Assembly (NCBI GenBank): GCA_020746995.1
Contig: JAGPXD010000002.1
Span: forward strand, 4,092,001 to 4,156,000
Reading direction: 5' to 3'
DNA: 64,000 nt
Source: Plectosphaerella cucumerina
Taxonomy: Eukaryota > Ascomycota > Sordariomycetes > Glomerellales > Plectosphaerellaceae
In this document: piece after piece, positions 1-12,197 of the stretch
How positions within the stretch are numbered: position 1 is the first letter of the stretch
Layout: the number at the start of each line of letters is the position of its first letter
Position numbers and translations under genes: made by a program
Notes under the pieces: model-generated
What the model saw: only the letters and a program-made list of their open reading frames with translations
What the model was told of the DNA's origin: nothing
Databases searched by the model: none

Positions 1-549
1 ATTGTGAACAGCCAGGCTCGTGGTGATCAATGAGAATATGCCGTCCGCAAATGGAAGCCTCTCAGTAAAGCTCTTCTCGTGGAGGACAACGTAGTCGAGG
101 ACCTTTTCCGCGGCCATGTTCCTGAAGGTTGCCGTGGGCGAGTTGCTTGTTTGGTCGCTCGAGTCGAATATGTCAATCCCAAACGCCGGTGCCACGGAGA
201 CTGGGCCCTCCTCGCGATTGGCCTTCTCTGCCAAGTCTCGTTTCCGTGCTGCGATCTTGAGCAAGACCATGCCGCGCCCACAGCCGAGGTCAAGTGCTGG
301 CCCCCGGAAGATGTCTTGTGGAAGAGCGGCCAGAAGTTCATCCCAGACGATGAACTTTCCTCGCAAGCTGGCATGCAGGTATAGGGGTGCGCAGACATTC
401 GACATAAGAAGGCCGCTGACCGAGTCCAATCCATACGCTGGTCGTTTCAGGGCTGCTGGTTTGTCGTCCGAGGCTGCGATCTTGGAGATGAGGTCTTTGG
501 GCACCTTGGTCCCAGGCTCGTAGAACTGCTGTGTGTCATGTGTGGCCAT
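1..549 (-). CDS. SAM-dependent methyltransferase, 3' part cut off by window edge
   Basis: An open frame starts at an ATG at 547-549 (minus strand) and runs without a stop to the window edge, giving the first 183 residues. Residues about 85-99 carry methyltransferase motif I (ALDLGCGRGMVLLKIA), the glycine-rich loop that binds the adenosyl part of S-adenosylmethionine, and an acidic strand (FGIDIFDSSD) follows where motif II is expected. This supports a class I Rossmann-fold methyltransferase; the substrate cannot be read from the sequence. No signal peptide or membrane segment is seen, so it is probably cytosolic. No intron is needed in the visible part. It is the only gene on this side of a 1.5 kb spacer that separates it from the divergent protease gene. 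Confidence 0.75.
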   Translation of the reverse strand, partial: MATHDTQQFYEPGTKVPKDLISKIAASDDKPAALKRPAYGLDSVSGLLMSNVCAPLYLHASLRGKFIVWDELLAALPQDIFRGPALDLGCGRGMVLLKIAARKRDLAEKANREEGPVSVAPAFGIDIFDSSDQTSNSPTATFRNMAAEKVLDYVVLHEKSFTERLPFADGIFSLITTSLAVHN

Positions 550-2063
550 TTCCGCAGGGTGTCGTTTCGCCGTCGCGACGTTGCGGGTGAGATCATTGAG
601 GCTTGTGCAACCTAGAGGTCAAGTTTCTCCCTGGATTTGATGGAGGTTGTTGTTGCCGGAAATGAGGAATTCGGGTCTAACTGTTGAAGAATGCTACGGC
701 TGTCATCTGGACTGCGGGACGAACTGGGAAATGAAATAGCCAATAAGCCTGTCATGATGACGCGTACAGCCACGTGGAGAGGCCTGGCCGAAATACCGAA
801 TGTAAAACATTGCGGCTGAGAAAGTGATCTTGTTGGGTGGCTTGGGTCAGCCCGATCCCATAAGGTTGGGCCTACTCGTATACATACGCTGTGAAGCTTT
901 GTTTGATGCCATCCGTCATGGGTTAGGTGACTTTGGCACTATCGGGCACGGGCTGCCGACTCTCCGTACCTCGTCCTACGGCAGCGATAGGGCATTGGTT
1001 GACACATTCAAGACTACGAGTAAGTTGCCCGCTCGTCTCGCCGTTACATTTGTCCAACACTGGTGTTAAGTATGCATTGAAAGCATCATTGATGGCATGC
1101 AGCTTGAACCAAGGCACACATGCAAGCAGTATCTCTACACATCCTCCACCCCAATACCTTTAACCCGTCGTCCAATCTTAGAAGAAGTAGGTTTGGCGGG
1201 CAGGGTTGAAGCCAACGACTTGTCAAGACCCCGCCAGTGTTGCGCTCGTGTTCCCAGGTCGCTACCGTATTGATCAAGTGTGTCAGACTTCTGGTAAGGT
1301 AACATTCCAACAGTTCCATGGTCAACCGCAGAAAGGAGACCAAGGTACTCTTGGATCTCGGGGGCCGGGGTTTTAGCTGCGGCACTTCCGGAGATCAGAA
1401 ACAGCGCTGCTTGCTATCAACTTACCCACACATCCACAGGGCTTACATGAGAGGGGGTCGGCTTCAACTGACGACCTTCAATCAGCCCCAGCACGGCCTC
1501 AATGTATGCCACGCCGATGATCTTGAGCTTCCAAACCACTTGCCAAGCTGGAAGACAATGCCGCATATCTTCATGGCATCACGTCAATCCCCGGCCCCGT
1601 CAATTTTAACCTCTCGGGTGGTCTGAGGAAGCCCTGAAAGTTGATGGGGAAACCCACAATGCTTCCAGCGGTAACAGGGCCATCCCCTGCTCAGTGCTCG
1701 CACTCGCCGGCCGAGGGCTCCAGTCTGGGTCAGGAGATCAAGATCCCCCCGGCCACCTTCTTGATCTAGCCAAGCGGGCAGCACTCTGCCGAACGCAACC
1801 CCTGTTTGCCGTCGTCGATACGAACCGCAACATCGTCTGTGCTTGGCAGGTCACACAGTAGCGGTGGGAATTTAGGCGCCAAGACGGGCGCCGAGGGATT
1901 CTACACGAGGTTTCCAGGGTGTGAATGGGGACGACTTTGATGATGTGACGCAGCATGGTCCTTGATCGACCGATTTATAACCGCATGATGGCGCTCGCAG
2001 GTTGCAAATGTCGTGCTCTCGTCCAGGTCATCCTTCGTTTCTGCACCTGTCTCTCGCTCAGCC
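550..2063. other. Intergenic, no gene seen
   Basis: This 1.5 kb spacer lies between two divergently transcribed genes and must hold both promoters. Open frames in it are short (under 105 codons), overlap on both strands and match no family that I recognise. I see no RNA gene or repeat. Confidence 0.6.
1973..1980 (+). promoter_or_regulatory. Possible TATA box of the subtilase gene
   Basis: ATTTATAA lies about 84-91 bp before the subtilase ATG, a usual distance for TATA-driven, regulated fungal genes. The assignment rests on motif and position only. Confidence 0.35.
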
Positions 2064-4873
2064 ATGGTTTCCTGGCGCACCCTGCTGCCCCTCGTGGGCG
2101 CGTCGCTCTGCGCGTCGCAGGCGGCTCCTTCAAACGAGACCGCCGCGACTGTCCACGGCAGCTTCATCGTCGAGTTCGTCGGCGACCAAACCCCCGATGC
2201 CCTCTACAGCGAGCTCCTGTCTGAGGACGGCCTCGAGGTCGTGCCCCGCCTGACCCTCAACTACAAGCTCTTCAACGGCGCCTCATTCGCCATCAAGGGT
2301 CTCTCGGACGAAGACGCTACGCTCGCCAAAATTGAAGCGCACGACATGGTCAAGACTGTCTGGCCCGTCAGGAGAGTTTCGGCTCCCAACGACACCGTCA
2401 TCGCCACGGGTCAGAGCGATATTGCCAAGGCCTTTGCTGCCGATCCTTCGGCCGTCAAGAGGGATATTGGCGATGTCAAGTATGATATTCACGTCATGAC
2501 CCAGATCGACCGTCTCCATGCCGAAGGCTTCACTGGCAAGGGTGTCAAGATTGGAATCATCGACTCGGGTGTTGACTACAACCACCCCGATCTCGGCGGC
2601 TGCTTTGGTCCTGGCTGTGTTGTTACGTACGGTTGGGACTTCATCGGTGGTTCTACCATTATCGACATTGTTGAGGACGGCGATCCCCTTGTAAGTAATG
2701 AATCGACGCAGTGTCAACTGTTTGACCGCTGACTTGCAGAAAGGACACATGCATGGGACACGGAACCCACGTTGCGGGCATTCTGGCCAGCAAGCCCAGC
2801 CATCTCGGCTTCATTGGCGTGGCTCCTGATGCCGAACTTGGAATGTTCCGAGCACTCGACTGCTTCGGTAGCAGCACCAACGACATCCTCCTCGCCAGCT
2901 TCAATATGGCGTACGAGGCCGGAAGTCACATCATCTCAGCCAGTGTCGGCATTGACGGTGGCTGGCCTGACGATGCCTGGTCTATGATGGCCCAGAGGAT
3001 TGTCGAGAACGGCGTCAGCGTCGTCGTGGCGGCCGGAAACGACGGAGAGCTGAACATTTTCCGACCCAGCAACCCGGCAGCCGGTCGTGGAGTTGCCTCC
3101 GTTGCCTCCATTGATGCCCGAGAGCTGCCATTCCTGATGCTGGCCGGTACTTACTCAACCGGCGAGTCTGCTGAGCAGAAGGACTTTGGCTGGATCTCCG
3201 CCTTCCCACCTTACGAGAACCTAACACTGCCCCTGTTCTACGTCGGCAGCGACGCTGAGACGGGCAATGCATGCGAGCCTCTGGCCGAGGGATCGCCTGA
3301 CCTGTCCGACTATCTCGTCCTCGTGAAGGAGGACGACTGCCACGTCGACACTCAGGCCGTGAACATTGTTGCCAAGGGCGGACGCAACCTGCTCTACTTC
3401 CGCAGCGGCAACGACCAGTAAGTTTTGAATATCGCCCGACATTTGAACTGCGGTCACTGACACAAGATCAGGCCCGAAAGCCACACATCATGGGCCGATG
3501 GCATCCAGGGCTTTGGAAGGACCACTGGAACTCAGGGAGAGGCCTGGGCAAAGGACCTCCTCCAGGGCGGTAACATCACTGTCACCATCACCGACCCCGA
3601 GCACTCGCGCCAGATCGTCCAGCTCCGACCCAACGAGGTAACTCCAGGCTACACCTCGTTCTGGAGCTCTTGGGGCCCCGACTGGGAGCTGAATGTCAAC
3701 CCCACGGCTGCCGCCCCTGGTGGACAGATTCTGTCGACCTTCCCCCTCGCGCTGGGCAGTTACTCCGTTGAGGAGGGCACGTCCATGGCGTGCCCTCTTG
3801 TTGCCGGCGCCATGGCCCTGATCGGCCAGGCCCGCGGCACCTTTGACCCTGAGACCCTTCGCGCGGCCGTCGCCTCGACCTCTCGCCCCCTTGTCTTCCA
3901 CGACGGCCAGGCCGCTGACGCGCAGGGCCGTCTGGCCCCCGTTCCTCAGGGAGGTCCCGGCATTCTTCAGGCCTGGGATGCCGCTCACATCAAGACTGTC
4001 GTCAGCACGGCTGCCATCTCCTTCAACGACACTGAGGGCTACAAGGACGTCCGCTTCACCGTCACCAACCTGGGCGACAAGGACGCTACCTATGCGCTCG
4101 GAAACATCCCCGCCCTCACTGTGTACAGCTTCGAGGAGGGTGGCAAGCGGATCCCAGCCTTCCCGCCCAAGTTCGCCGACGGCGCCGAGGCGGAGCTCGA
4201 CTTCTCTGGTGACGCGGTCTCGGGCGACTCTGTCACGGTCAAGGCTGGTCAGACCGTCGAGGTCACCGTTGGAGCCACGCCGCCCGGTATCGTCGACGCC
4301 GAGAGACTTCCCGTCTACAGCGGCTTCCTATCCCTCAACGGCACCAATGGTGACAACCTCAGGATCCCCTACATGGGAGTCGCTGCCTCAATGAAGGACG
4401 ACACCAAGTTCTTCTACACTGACATTCCGACTGGCGTTTACATGTCCTCCACCAACCAGAGGTGGCCAATTCCCATTGCTGCCAACACGACCTTCAGGGG
4501 TCCCCGCGCTGACACCCCCGATGTGAACGTTTGGGCCTTCGACTGGCCCCAGGCTCGCGTTCTTGTCAACGTCGGCTCTCGGCACGTTCGCCTCGATGTC
4601 GTCCCGGCATCCAACTGCACAGCTACTAACCTGCCCAAGACGAACTGGCTCGGCCACGCCAGCGTTGGACAGGTCACCGGGTTCCCCTTCAAGCACGTGT
4701 CTCGCGCGTCTTTCCGTGGAAGCTTCAACGGACTCCTGGCTGATGGCACGATCGTCCCTAGCGGGCGGTACCGCCTTGTCGCCAGTGCGCTCAAGCTGTT
4801 CGGAGACGACTCCAACCCGGAGGACTGGGAGAAGGTTGTCCTGGACCCCTTCATCATTGAATACACCGAGTAG
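2064..4873 (+). CDS. Secreted subtilisin-like serine protease (S8, minor extracellular protease type)
   Basis: Three exons (2064-2690, 2744-3417, 3472-4873) give 900 residues. Residues 1-20 form a signal peptide, followed by an inhibitor-I9-like propeptide to about residue 140 and an S8 peptidase domain. The catalytic triad is visible: Asp167 in GIIDSGVDYNHP, His218 in GHGTHVAG and Ser538 in GTSMACP. A long insertion between His and Ser fits a protease-associated domain, and the last 300 residues resemble the Fn3/C5a-peptidase-like domain of the family. Known members are extracellular endoproteases of broad specificity. Intron 1 has donor gtaagt and branch ctgac; frame and the family sequence DTCxGHGTH require the acceptor at aaag (2743), not the cag four bases earlier. 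Intron 2 is 3418-3471. No frame damage is seen. Confidence 0.93.
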
Positions 4874-5935
4874 GGAGGAGCTGGAGGAGGCATCATGTAA
4901 CCCATTTTTAATGGACAGCAGCACACTCATGCTGACGTTGCTTCCGCCGAACGTTGACTACTCATGACCTGTGATGAGGTCCCCATGTACGGTGCTGCCG
5001 CAGGACACGATGTCTCCTGGAGCTTCCTCTGGCTGAAGTACTCTCCACGGAGATCGGCTGCAGATGGCGTGATCACCTGTCCTTAGGGGACGCTAGGAGT
5101 ACAGCTTTGACCCCTGAGCTAGCAACGACCGTCGTGATGACCGTGCCGCCAGGTGAATGACTTGTAAGATGGGATGGTGGAATGCTTCCCTTCCAGTAAC
5201 CTCTTGCAACAGGATGCCAACCTCCAGAGGCCCTTCGCGATGCACCGCACTTCGGACCACGTGTAACGACTGCCGTGCCACCCGGGCATGAGCTAACCAC
5301 GTCTTTTCAAATTTCCGAGGGCGAGCGACTCGCAATTATCGCGTCAGCTGGGAGTTCGGGGACTTCAGCTGGCCTCTAGTAGCCTCCGCCCACTTGGTCT
5401 TGAGCCAGTGCACAGGAGGCACAACGGCGTCTTGCCCGCAGATTGTCTGTGGGCCAGAATCCAGACGGACCTGGACGCCGTTCAACCTGCCATGGATACT
5501 CCCGGTAGACAGCGTCTTTACAGTTTATTCGCCGGTTTCAGTCCGGAGGGGAGTTGGAGATGATGGGGTCCTGAATCGGCATGGCTTCGCGTGGCACTGG
5601 GCCGGCGTGCTTGCTAGACCAGCGCCGATGGCTTTTCTGCGCTCGCCCCGATACGGGTCATTTGGCGAGAGGCAACTCAGAGCAGATCGGACAAAATGTG
5701 TTTCCCAGCCTTAAAGATGGCCCAGTGGCTGCCTATTCCCTGACTCGCCTGGGTCGGAGTTGACGGCAGAGCCGGCCGGGTTTGACACAGGAGGTCCGGA
5801 CAATACTTTGGGCTCTTAAATCCCCGGGGTACCTCAGCCCTACACCTGTCAGGTCATCTTTCCCCGAATACCCCATGTTTTCCAGCACGTCTTGGTCTCA
5901 TCACTGATCCAGACGACTTCGTTGCCGCCGCCCCC
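4874..5935. other. Intergenic, no gene seen
   Basis: About 1.06 kb between two genes on the same strand. It holds the subtilase 3' end and the promoter of the next gene. Short open frames here show no recognisable domain. Confidence 0.6.
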
Positions 5936-7340
5936 ATGGCCATCGAGAATCGTGGACCTGAGCTCCAGGCAGTAGGCATCGGGTTTCTGGCCTTTGCGTA
6001 CGTCGCCGTGGCGCTTCGAAGTTATGTTCGTATCTTTATCGTGAAGGCCTTTGGCTTGGATGATTGGATAATGTTGCTGGCCCTGGTAAGCATGCCGACC
6101 TGGGTACATGAAGCATTCGCTGACGACGTCGATGGTAGTTCTTTTACACTTTGCACAACATTGCCATGTTTATTGGCATTTATCATGGAACTGGGCGCCA
6201 CTTTGCGGACTTGACTCCTGAGGGAATTTCCGGTGGAATGATGTAAGTGTACTCCCATGTAAAGACTTCTTCACTCCGTGCAGCAAGGATCACAAATGAG
6301 GCAAGGCATAGCTGACATCTGTCATGAAACACAGGAACTGGTACCTCGATCTGCTCGCGTACTCGGCCACCATGATCGCCTCCAAAACATCAATCGCTGT
6401 ATTCCTCCTCCGCATTACAGGAACCAAACCAGTCCACCGATGGATCATCTACGGCGCTCTGGCCTTCTCCGTGGTCACAACATTGGCCTTCTTCTTCGTC
6501 TGCATGCTTCAGTGCAAGCCTATCTCCTACTTTTGGACTCGAAGCGGCGACGGAAGCTGCTTTGACATCAAGGTTGTCATGGCTCTGACTTACACTTTTA
6601 GTTCATTCAGTCTTGTCACAGATGCCATCTTCACCATTCTCCCCATCTTCTGCGTTTGGGGCTTGAACATGTCCCTGCGGAACAAGCTACTACTTATCCC
6701 CATCTTTTTCATGGGTACTGTTGCCAGCTCGGCTGTGGCTGTTCGATTTGCCTACGTCAAGACGTTTACGGATCCTGACTTCCTTTGTAAGATTCGACAG
6801 AGAATTCAAATCACACGCTCGACTAACGCTCTCCTAGGGGCAACTCTTGACATTGCAATCTGGTCGAATGTCGAGATGGGTCTCGCCATCGCTGCCGGTA
6901 GCCTGGCTACCCTGCGTCCGCTTCTTCGTATTGCACTGAACCGCCTCGGCCTCAGCAGCACCGGCCAATACAGGAAGTACAATACCAACACCGGCTCGAA
7001 TCCTTCTCGGATTAAGCCAATCTCTAAGCCCCGGAACCTCAGTGAGGAGGACTTCAATCCCGCTGAGCTTTACAACCTGCAACACATTAACACCCGCAAG
7101 ACGCACGCCTGGGCAGACCCTCAAGACCCTGAAATCCAGGCATCATCAAAATTGAAAGTGACGACGGAGACAAGGATTACTGTCTCTAGAGCTCCAACGC
7201 CAGAGGTTGCAGAGTCAAGTACTGCTTGGAAGGCAAGGGAAGAGATTGATAACGACAGCGAGGATGGTGTGCGCCCAAGCTCTCATGGGGATCCAAAGGA
7301 TGAGACGCCCGCTGTGCCGACGAGTTTCCTGTACATTTAG
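5936..7340 (+). CDS. Fungal rhodopsin-domain (PTH11/SAT4-type) integral membrane protein
   Basis: Four exons (5936-6085, 6139-6242, 6335-6786, 6838-7340) give 402 residues. Family landmarks appear in order: ENRGPEL at the N terminus, GLDDW after the first helix, YGTGRH-like YHGTGRH, a TKP/SIAVFLLRI helix, and DIAIWSNVEMGLAIAAGSLATLRPLLR in the last helices. Seven hydrophobic segments are expected and about seven can be picked out. A hydrophilic tail of about 140 residues, presumably cytoplasmic, closes the protein. The family includes the G-protein-coupled-receptor-like PTH11 group, but CFEM cysteines are absent and a receptor role is not shown here. Intron 3 (6787-6837) is 51 bp without a stop, so the frame would also read through if it were retained; splicing restores the conserved FLWATLDIAIWS stretch. 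Confidence 0.85.
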
Positions 7341-7543
7341 GGGGCGAACAGAATGGACACATTGTACACACCGCAAGCAGTTGGAGTGGGCTCTGTGAAC
7401 CAGCGAGAAATCTATGGGATAACAGCGAGAGAAGCTGCTCTTCGAGATAGGCTTTGGTCTTAATGTCCTTCTTCCAGTCCTTTTTGAACTGGAGACTGCT
7501 GCAGCACGAACTATAAGCACAATGAAGACCGAAGTTTCCACAA
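7341..7543. other. Short spacer before tRNA-Glu
   Basis: This is the 3' flank of the membrane-protein gene. Nothing further is seen. Confidence 0.5.
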
Positions 7544-7624
7544 TCCGGAATGGTGTAATGGTCAACATTTGTCGCTCTCATGTAGAGCGCCGACAGGCTC
7601 GGGGTTCAATTCCCCGTTCCGGAA
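7544..7624 (+). tRNA. tRNA-Glu (CTC) with a 9-nt intron
   Basis: The cloverleaf folds cleanly: acceptor TCCGGAA/TTCCGGA, a four-pair D stem, anticodon stem TGTCG/CGACA, and T arm CGGGG-TTCAATT-CCCCG. The anticodon loop is 16 nt instead of 7, which fits anticodon CTC followed by A37 and a 9-nt intron (TGTAGAGCG, 7581-7589) at the normal eukaryotic position. GAG within the intron can pair with the anticodon. A run of four T follows at 7629. A near-identical copy lies at 20479-20559 on the other strand. Confidence 0.88.
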
Positions 7625-7937
7625 ATATCTTTTGCTCCCGGAAGCCCTGAGTTCCGTCTAGGTCCATCCGGCGTAAATCTCTCCTTTTGACGAAACAAGT
7701 CGATCTCTTCTTCTAGGGGTCATCATTTCGGCCAGCTCCTCAACAGTACAAACGCTCTCCAATCCCAGTAAGGGTAGTGATCGGCCATTATAGATCCTTG
7801 GCGATGGCCCTCCGCTGCCTGTCTTCAGGGGCTCCTTTCGTTACGTTAGTCAGCAGATAGACAAATCATTACGATGATACTTGAGAGGCACGGGCGGGCA
7901 CGAGGACGAAGTTCCTCGGTAACTTCGACACCAAGCC
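7625..7937. other. Spacer between tRNA and regulator gene
   Basis: This carries the Pol III T-run terminator at 7629-7632 and the promoter of the Zn2Cys6 gene. No other feature is seen. Confidence 0.5.
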
Positions 7938-10571
7938 ATGTCCTCCCAAACGACACCCATCCCCCGAAGATCGAGACGAGCGATTGTCGCATGCACTTCA
8001 TGCCACGCTCGCAAAGTCAGATGCACAGTCGCTTTGTCTGGCACTCCATGCGCGAACTGTGTTGTGGACGGCGTACCTTGCGAGATTACGGGCCGAAAGC
8101 GACGTCGGTAAGCTTGCCTCCGTCCCAAGCTTGATCTCCGATACTGATTATCTCGAGAAATGAGGACTTGCTCCTACCGGCCTCAGAGGATCCTGGTCAA
8201 GGTGTTGACGAAAACATCTGCACATCTCAGCCACTGCCCATTCCAAGCAGCAGCAGATCTCCCGTGGCCGAGAGGTCATGTCGGCCTGCAAGCAGGGCAA
8301 ACGACGACACTTGTCAAGAAGAGGAGCCAAGTACCACCACGACAGGCCCAGTCCTAGTATCGGAACTGCTGGAAGATGACAATGATCCGTTACCACCGTT
8401 TCATCCGTCCGATCCAGGCACACTCGATCAATCGATCGCCGCGGAAGAAACGTTAAACGACTCGGCGTTCGTAGCAACTCCAGAAGGGGCCAACAATGAC
8501 GCCGACGACGTGCCGAGTTATCTCAGTACGTCTTTGACGCACATCCGCGGCCGGAATTCGCTTGCGCATCATGCAGCAGATGACCAAGGTCCATCCATCT
8601 TGATGGATACCTTTGAAGCGCAGAGGGATGCCTCGATCACCGACCACTCCACGACCAGCGTACCCTCGGTGGGTTCGCTGCCGCCTGAAGACATTGAGTA
8701 CCTCGGGAAGAAGGGAGTTTTCTCCCTGCCGCCGCCTGACATCCTCGAGGTAAGATACAGCCCACCAAGACACACAACCTGACTAACATCATGTTTTTAG
8801 GCTCTGATTCAGGCATACTTTCACCATGTGCACCCTTTTGCACCTATTCTAGATCCATATCAGTTCATTCTAGACTTTGAAAATGACCGTACCAGCCTTC
8901 TTCTCCTTTGGAGCATGTTTCTGGCATCGGCAAGCGTAAGATTTAGCAGCCATACAAGACGTCATCATCGCGCGAGAACTAACCTCATACGCCTACAGTT
9001 CATCGAAGAGGATCTTCTCATCCGCAACACGTATTCCTCCCGAACCGCGCTCAAGCGTTCGATGTTCCAAAAGGCCAAGGTTGTCCCCTCTTGGACTGTT
9101 TGGGTGATCAAAGACTGACAAGGCTTGATCTACAGGCACTTTACGATGCGAACTATGAGTCGGACAAACTCACACTCATTCAGTCCGTATTTCTGATGAG
9201 CCATTGGTACACCAGCTCTGACGACAGGGCTGGGCCCTGGTACTGGCAAGGAGCTGCCATAAGTCTATCGCACACAATAGGTCCGTTGTCTCCAAACTTC
9301 TTGGGGGTAGAATCTGACTCTTCCATCACAGGTCTGCACCGGCTGTCTCTGTTGTCATCTGAAGACTTACATGCCATTAAGCCTTTCTGGAGGCGTCTTT
9401 GGTGGTCTATCCATTGCCGAGAGGCCTGGCTTTCGCTTGGGCAAGGTCGTCCCATGCGAATCTCTCTAGACGATTCGAATACTGCAATTCCCGGACTCCA
9501 TGACAAAGATGAGAGACCAGCGTCCATCACTGATGGAACGGCCTCAAAGTACCTGCCCCAAGAATTAGATGACCTCTTCAACATCTGGATATGCCACGCA
9601 AAGCTCGGTATATCACTTGGAATTATTCTGTCAACGCACTACAAAGCTAAAGCCCCCAGGCCTACCAGAGAAGATTTGGAGCTCAAGGAAAATGGCATCA
9701 GGGCTTTACACATCAACGTGCCAACAAGCATGAATCAGAGCCGTCTTATCGCAGCGCACTACCATCAGTACAGGCTGTATTTCGAGTAGGTGGAAGGGGA
9801 CATTCAGGGTGTACATCTGCTGACTTCATACCAGGGCAACCATCATTGTATTGTATCTCCCATACATCCAACAATCACCCAGGTGCTTGTTGGAGGAGCA
9901 GCAAGAGTCATGGCAAGCCTTTGCCTGTCAAAAGACGAGGACAGCAGCCACCAACGCGACCAACACTTTATCCTCACTGATGGCAGAGGGGCTCATTGGA
10001 CTCGCCCACAGCTTGACGTCAGTAAACTTTGGTTCCATCACAAGTTCTCCCTGTCGATTCACTAACGACTTCAGCGTCCTGGCGCTTGTCCCGCCGATGC
10101 AGATACACTTTTTCGAGAGGACATCGCAAAAGCCCATGGTGCGACAGATGGGCAATCGCAATCTTTCGTTGTGCATGCTCGCTCTGGAAGAACTTGAAAA
10201 CTCATACATTGCTGCGAATACTGCTCGTAGGCTGTTTGAAGCCGCGATGCAAAAGGCCGACAAGAGACCGCAGCGCGACGAAGCGGCCGTAACAGCCACA
10301 GGCGAAGAGGCCCTTTCGATCGGTTTGGAGACATCAACTGTGCACAATGGGCCAGATGGATGTTGGAAGTCAACTGCAGATATTCTTGCAGATGCTTGGA
10401 CGCTGTGGAATGGCAGTGTGGTCACCCAGTGAGCTTGAACTGATCTAGTCTCTTCAAGTTGCTCCATACTGATAACCCAACAGTAGCGATACATGGATGG
10501 ACCAGGACACCCATGGGCCATTGGGCAACGGCGACATCAGACACTTCTACAGCTCAGTATGGACGGACTGA
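7938..10571 (+). CDS. Zn2Cys6 transcription factor with fungal-specific regulatory domain
   Basis: Nine exons are inferred: 7938-8107, 8158-8749, 8801-8935, 8999-9079, 9136-9280, 9332-9785, 9835-10017, 10075-10428 and 10484-10571. They join in frame to 733 residues. Residues about 19-48 form the zinc cluster (CTSCHARKVRC ... CANC ... C), followed by an Arg-rich stretch and an acidic, probably disordered linker. From about residue 255 the fungal_trans middle homology region starts (AYFHHVHPFAPILD), with landmarks such as GPWYWQGAAISLSHTIG, WWSIHCREAWLSLGQGRP and VPPMQIHF. Such proteins bind DNA as activators of metabolic genes; the target here is unknown. Introns 5 and 7 are multiples of three without stops, so they were placed by family pattern. 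The last intron is less certain: without it the protein would end at 10432. Confidence 0.85.
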
Positions 10572-11256
10572 AATCGTGGGGTTCACGGGTATGGCTACAA
10601 GATCTACGCGATGGTGCTGATCAAGGAAGTCAGCTAAGACATGAAAGATCTTGTCAAGTGGATGGCACAAGTAGGGCAGAGATGAGCATGGTTCTGTATT
10701 TTGAACATGAGCGTGCAGCTATGAATTCTCCACCGGAAGTGACGAAAGGCACGAACGCCTGCTTTGCAAGCTTGAGATCTCAGGCCCGGTACAATCTGTA
10801 ATGCTGGCTTTTTCCCCCAACCCGCAGTCTCTCAAGGTCGGAACACTCCGAAGCACGCCAGAGGTCCTCTTTCACATGTATAGAGCTTCCACAGCTGCGA
10901 TTCATTCGGGTAGGGACCTCTATCGGCATTCAGTTGCTCGGTGCAGAACCGTGACGTGAGTTCCCGTGCCACGATCAGACCCACAAAGTGCCGAGGTTTC
11001 TGCCGTTTCACGTCTCAAAGCTCGAGGGCGCATTCCCCCTTACATACGAGTAAGTCCGGTCTTGGTCTCTATGGAGAAATTTTGGCCAATGACAGTTCTG
11101 CCGAGGCACCTAAAAACCGCGAGGCGTCTTTCATCCTTGGTGAGTGGGTCAGGACGGCCAGCCTACAATATATCTCGAAGTGAAACTCGTCTTCGGATTC
11201 GCATCTCACCGACACACACACCACACCCATACCGAAGTGTGACAGCCGCCAACAAG
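10572..11256. other. Intergenic, no gene seen
   Basis: About 0.7 kb between two genes on the same strand. No domain-like reading frame or RNA is seen. Confidence 0.55.
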
Positions 11257-12140
11257 ATGGCAACCATTTGGAGCACCATAGCCGAGAGTGCGCCACATGT
11301 GTCCAGTCTCCTCAGTTGGCGGACTCTGGCCCTGGTATTAGCCCTGACCAACCTCAAAAGCCTGCATCTCATGTGGTTCGTAAGTTTCCACAGCCAGTCC
11401 AGTCCACCCCAAGCCAGTGGACTCTAATGAAGCCTCTGCAGATCCGATCCCTCCGCCTCTTCATCCGGCGCATGACAGACACAGCTCCAAGCAAACATAT
11501 CTCCCCGCGCTGCCTCTTCCTCCCAGCCATTCACAAAACCCGCTCCCCAGCCCTGGAGTGCGACTACAACCTCCACAAGTCCAACTCGACATACTTCACC
11601 GACATGGACATGTCGCGGGTGAACTTCACCCTCGTCCTGTTTCGGAATATTTTCAGGCTCGTACCAGGGCCGAATCACTTCACCCTTGTCCTCGGCGCTA
11701 CATCCTGCACCTGGCATCGCGAGATCAAACCCTTCCAGGCCTATGAGCTCTGGACCAGGATCATCTCATGGGACGAGAAGTGGCTGTACGTGGTGACGCA
11801 TTTCGTGCAGCCTGGGGTGTTCGTGCCGGAGGAATATGCGATGCAGCCGTCCAAGCGCAGAGCCGCACGAGACAACAAGAAGGATGTGGACCCAAAAAGG
11901 ACGGTGTTTGCCTCTTCCGTGGCACGGTATGTGTTCAAGAACAACCGCAAGACCGAGGCTCCGGAGCAGGCGTTGCGACGGGCAGGTCTGCTTCCTACCA
12001 GAGAGGACGAGATGGCAGAGGTGGAAAAGCATAGAGTCAGAGGCTTGGCTGTTGGGAGGTTGGAGGCAGGATGGGAAAAGGTGCGCGACTTGTTTGAACC
12101 AGGCCCCATGGCGTTGGGATGGTACAACAGTGTGTACTAG
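11257..12140 (+). CDS. THEM6-like thioesterase-family protein
   Basis: Two exons (11257-11379, 11442-12140) give 273 residues. Residues about 21-43 are hydrophobic and probably anchor the protein in a membrane. The body has the pattern of the THEM6/4HBT-like superfamily: ECDYNLHKSNSTYFTDMDMSR corresponds to the hotdog-fold acyl-CoA thioesterase core, and FQAYELWTRIISWDEKWLYV to the second strand block. Catalytic activity is not proven for this subfamily. The intron (62 bp) has a gtaagt donor, and the junction TGGTTC/ATCCGATCC keeps the frame. The stop lies only 57 bp from the stop of the convergent metalloprotease gene, so their 3' UTRs very probably overlap. Confidence 0.75.
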
Positions 12141-12197
12141 AGTTGTAAAACAAATTCAAATTCCGTTGCAATCAACGGGGAATTAAGAAGCTTATCC

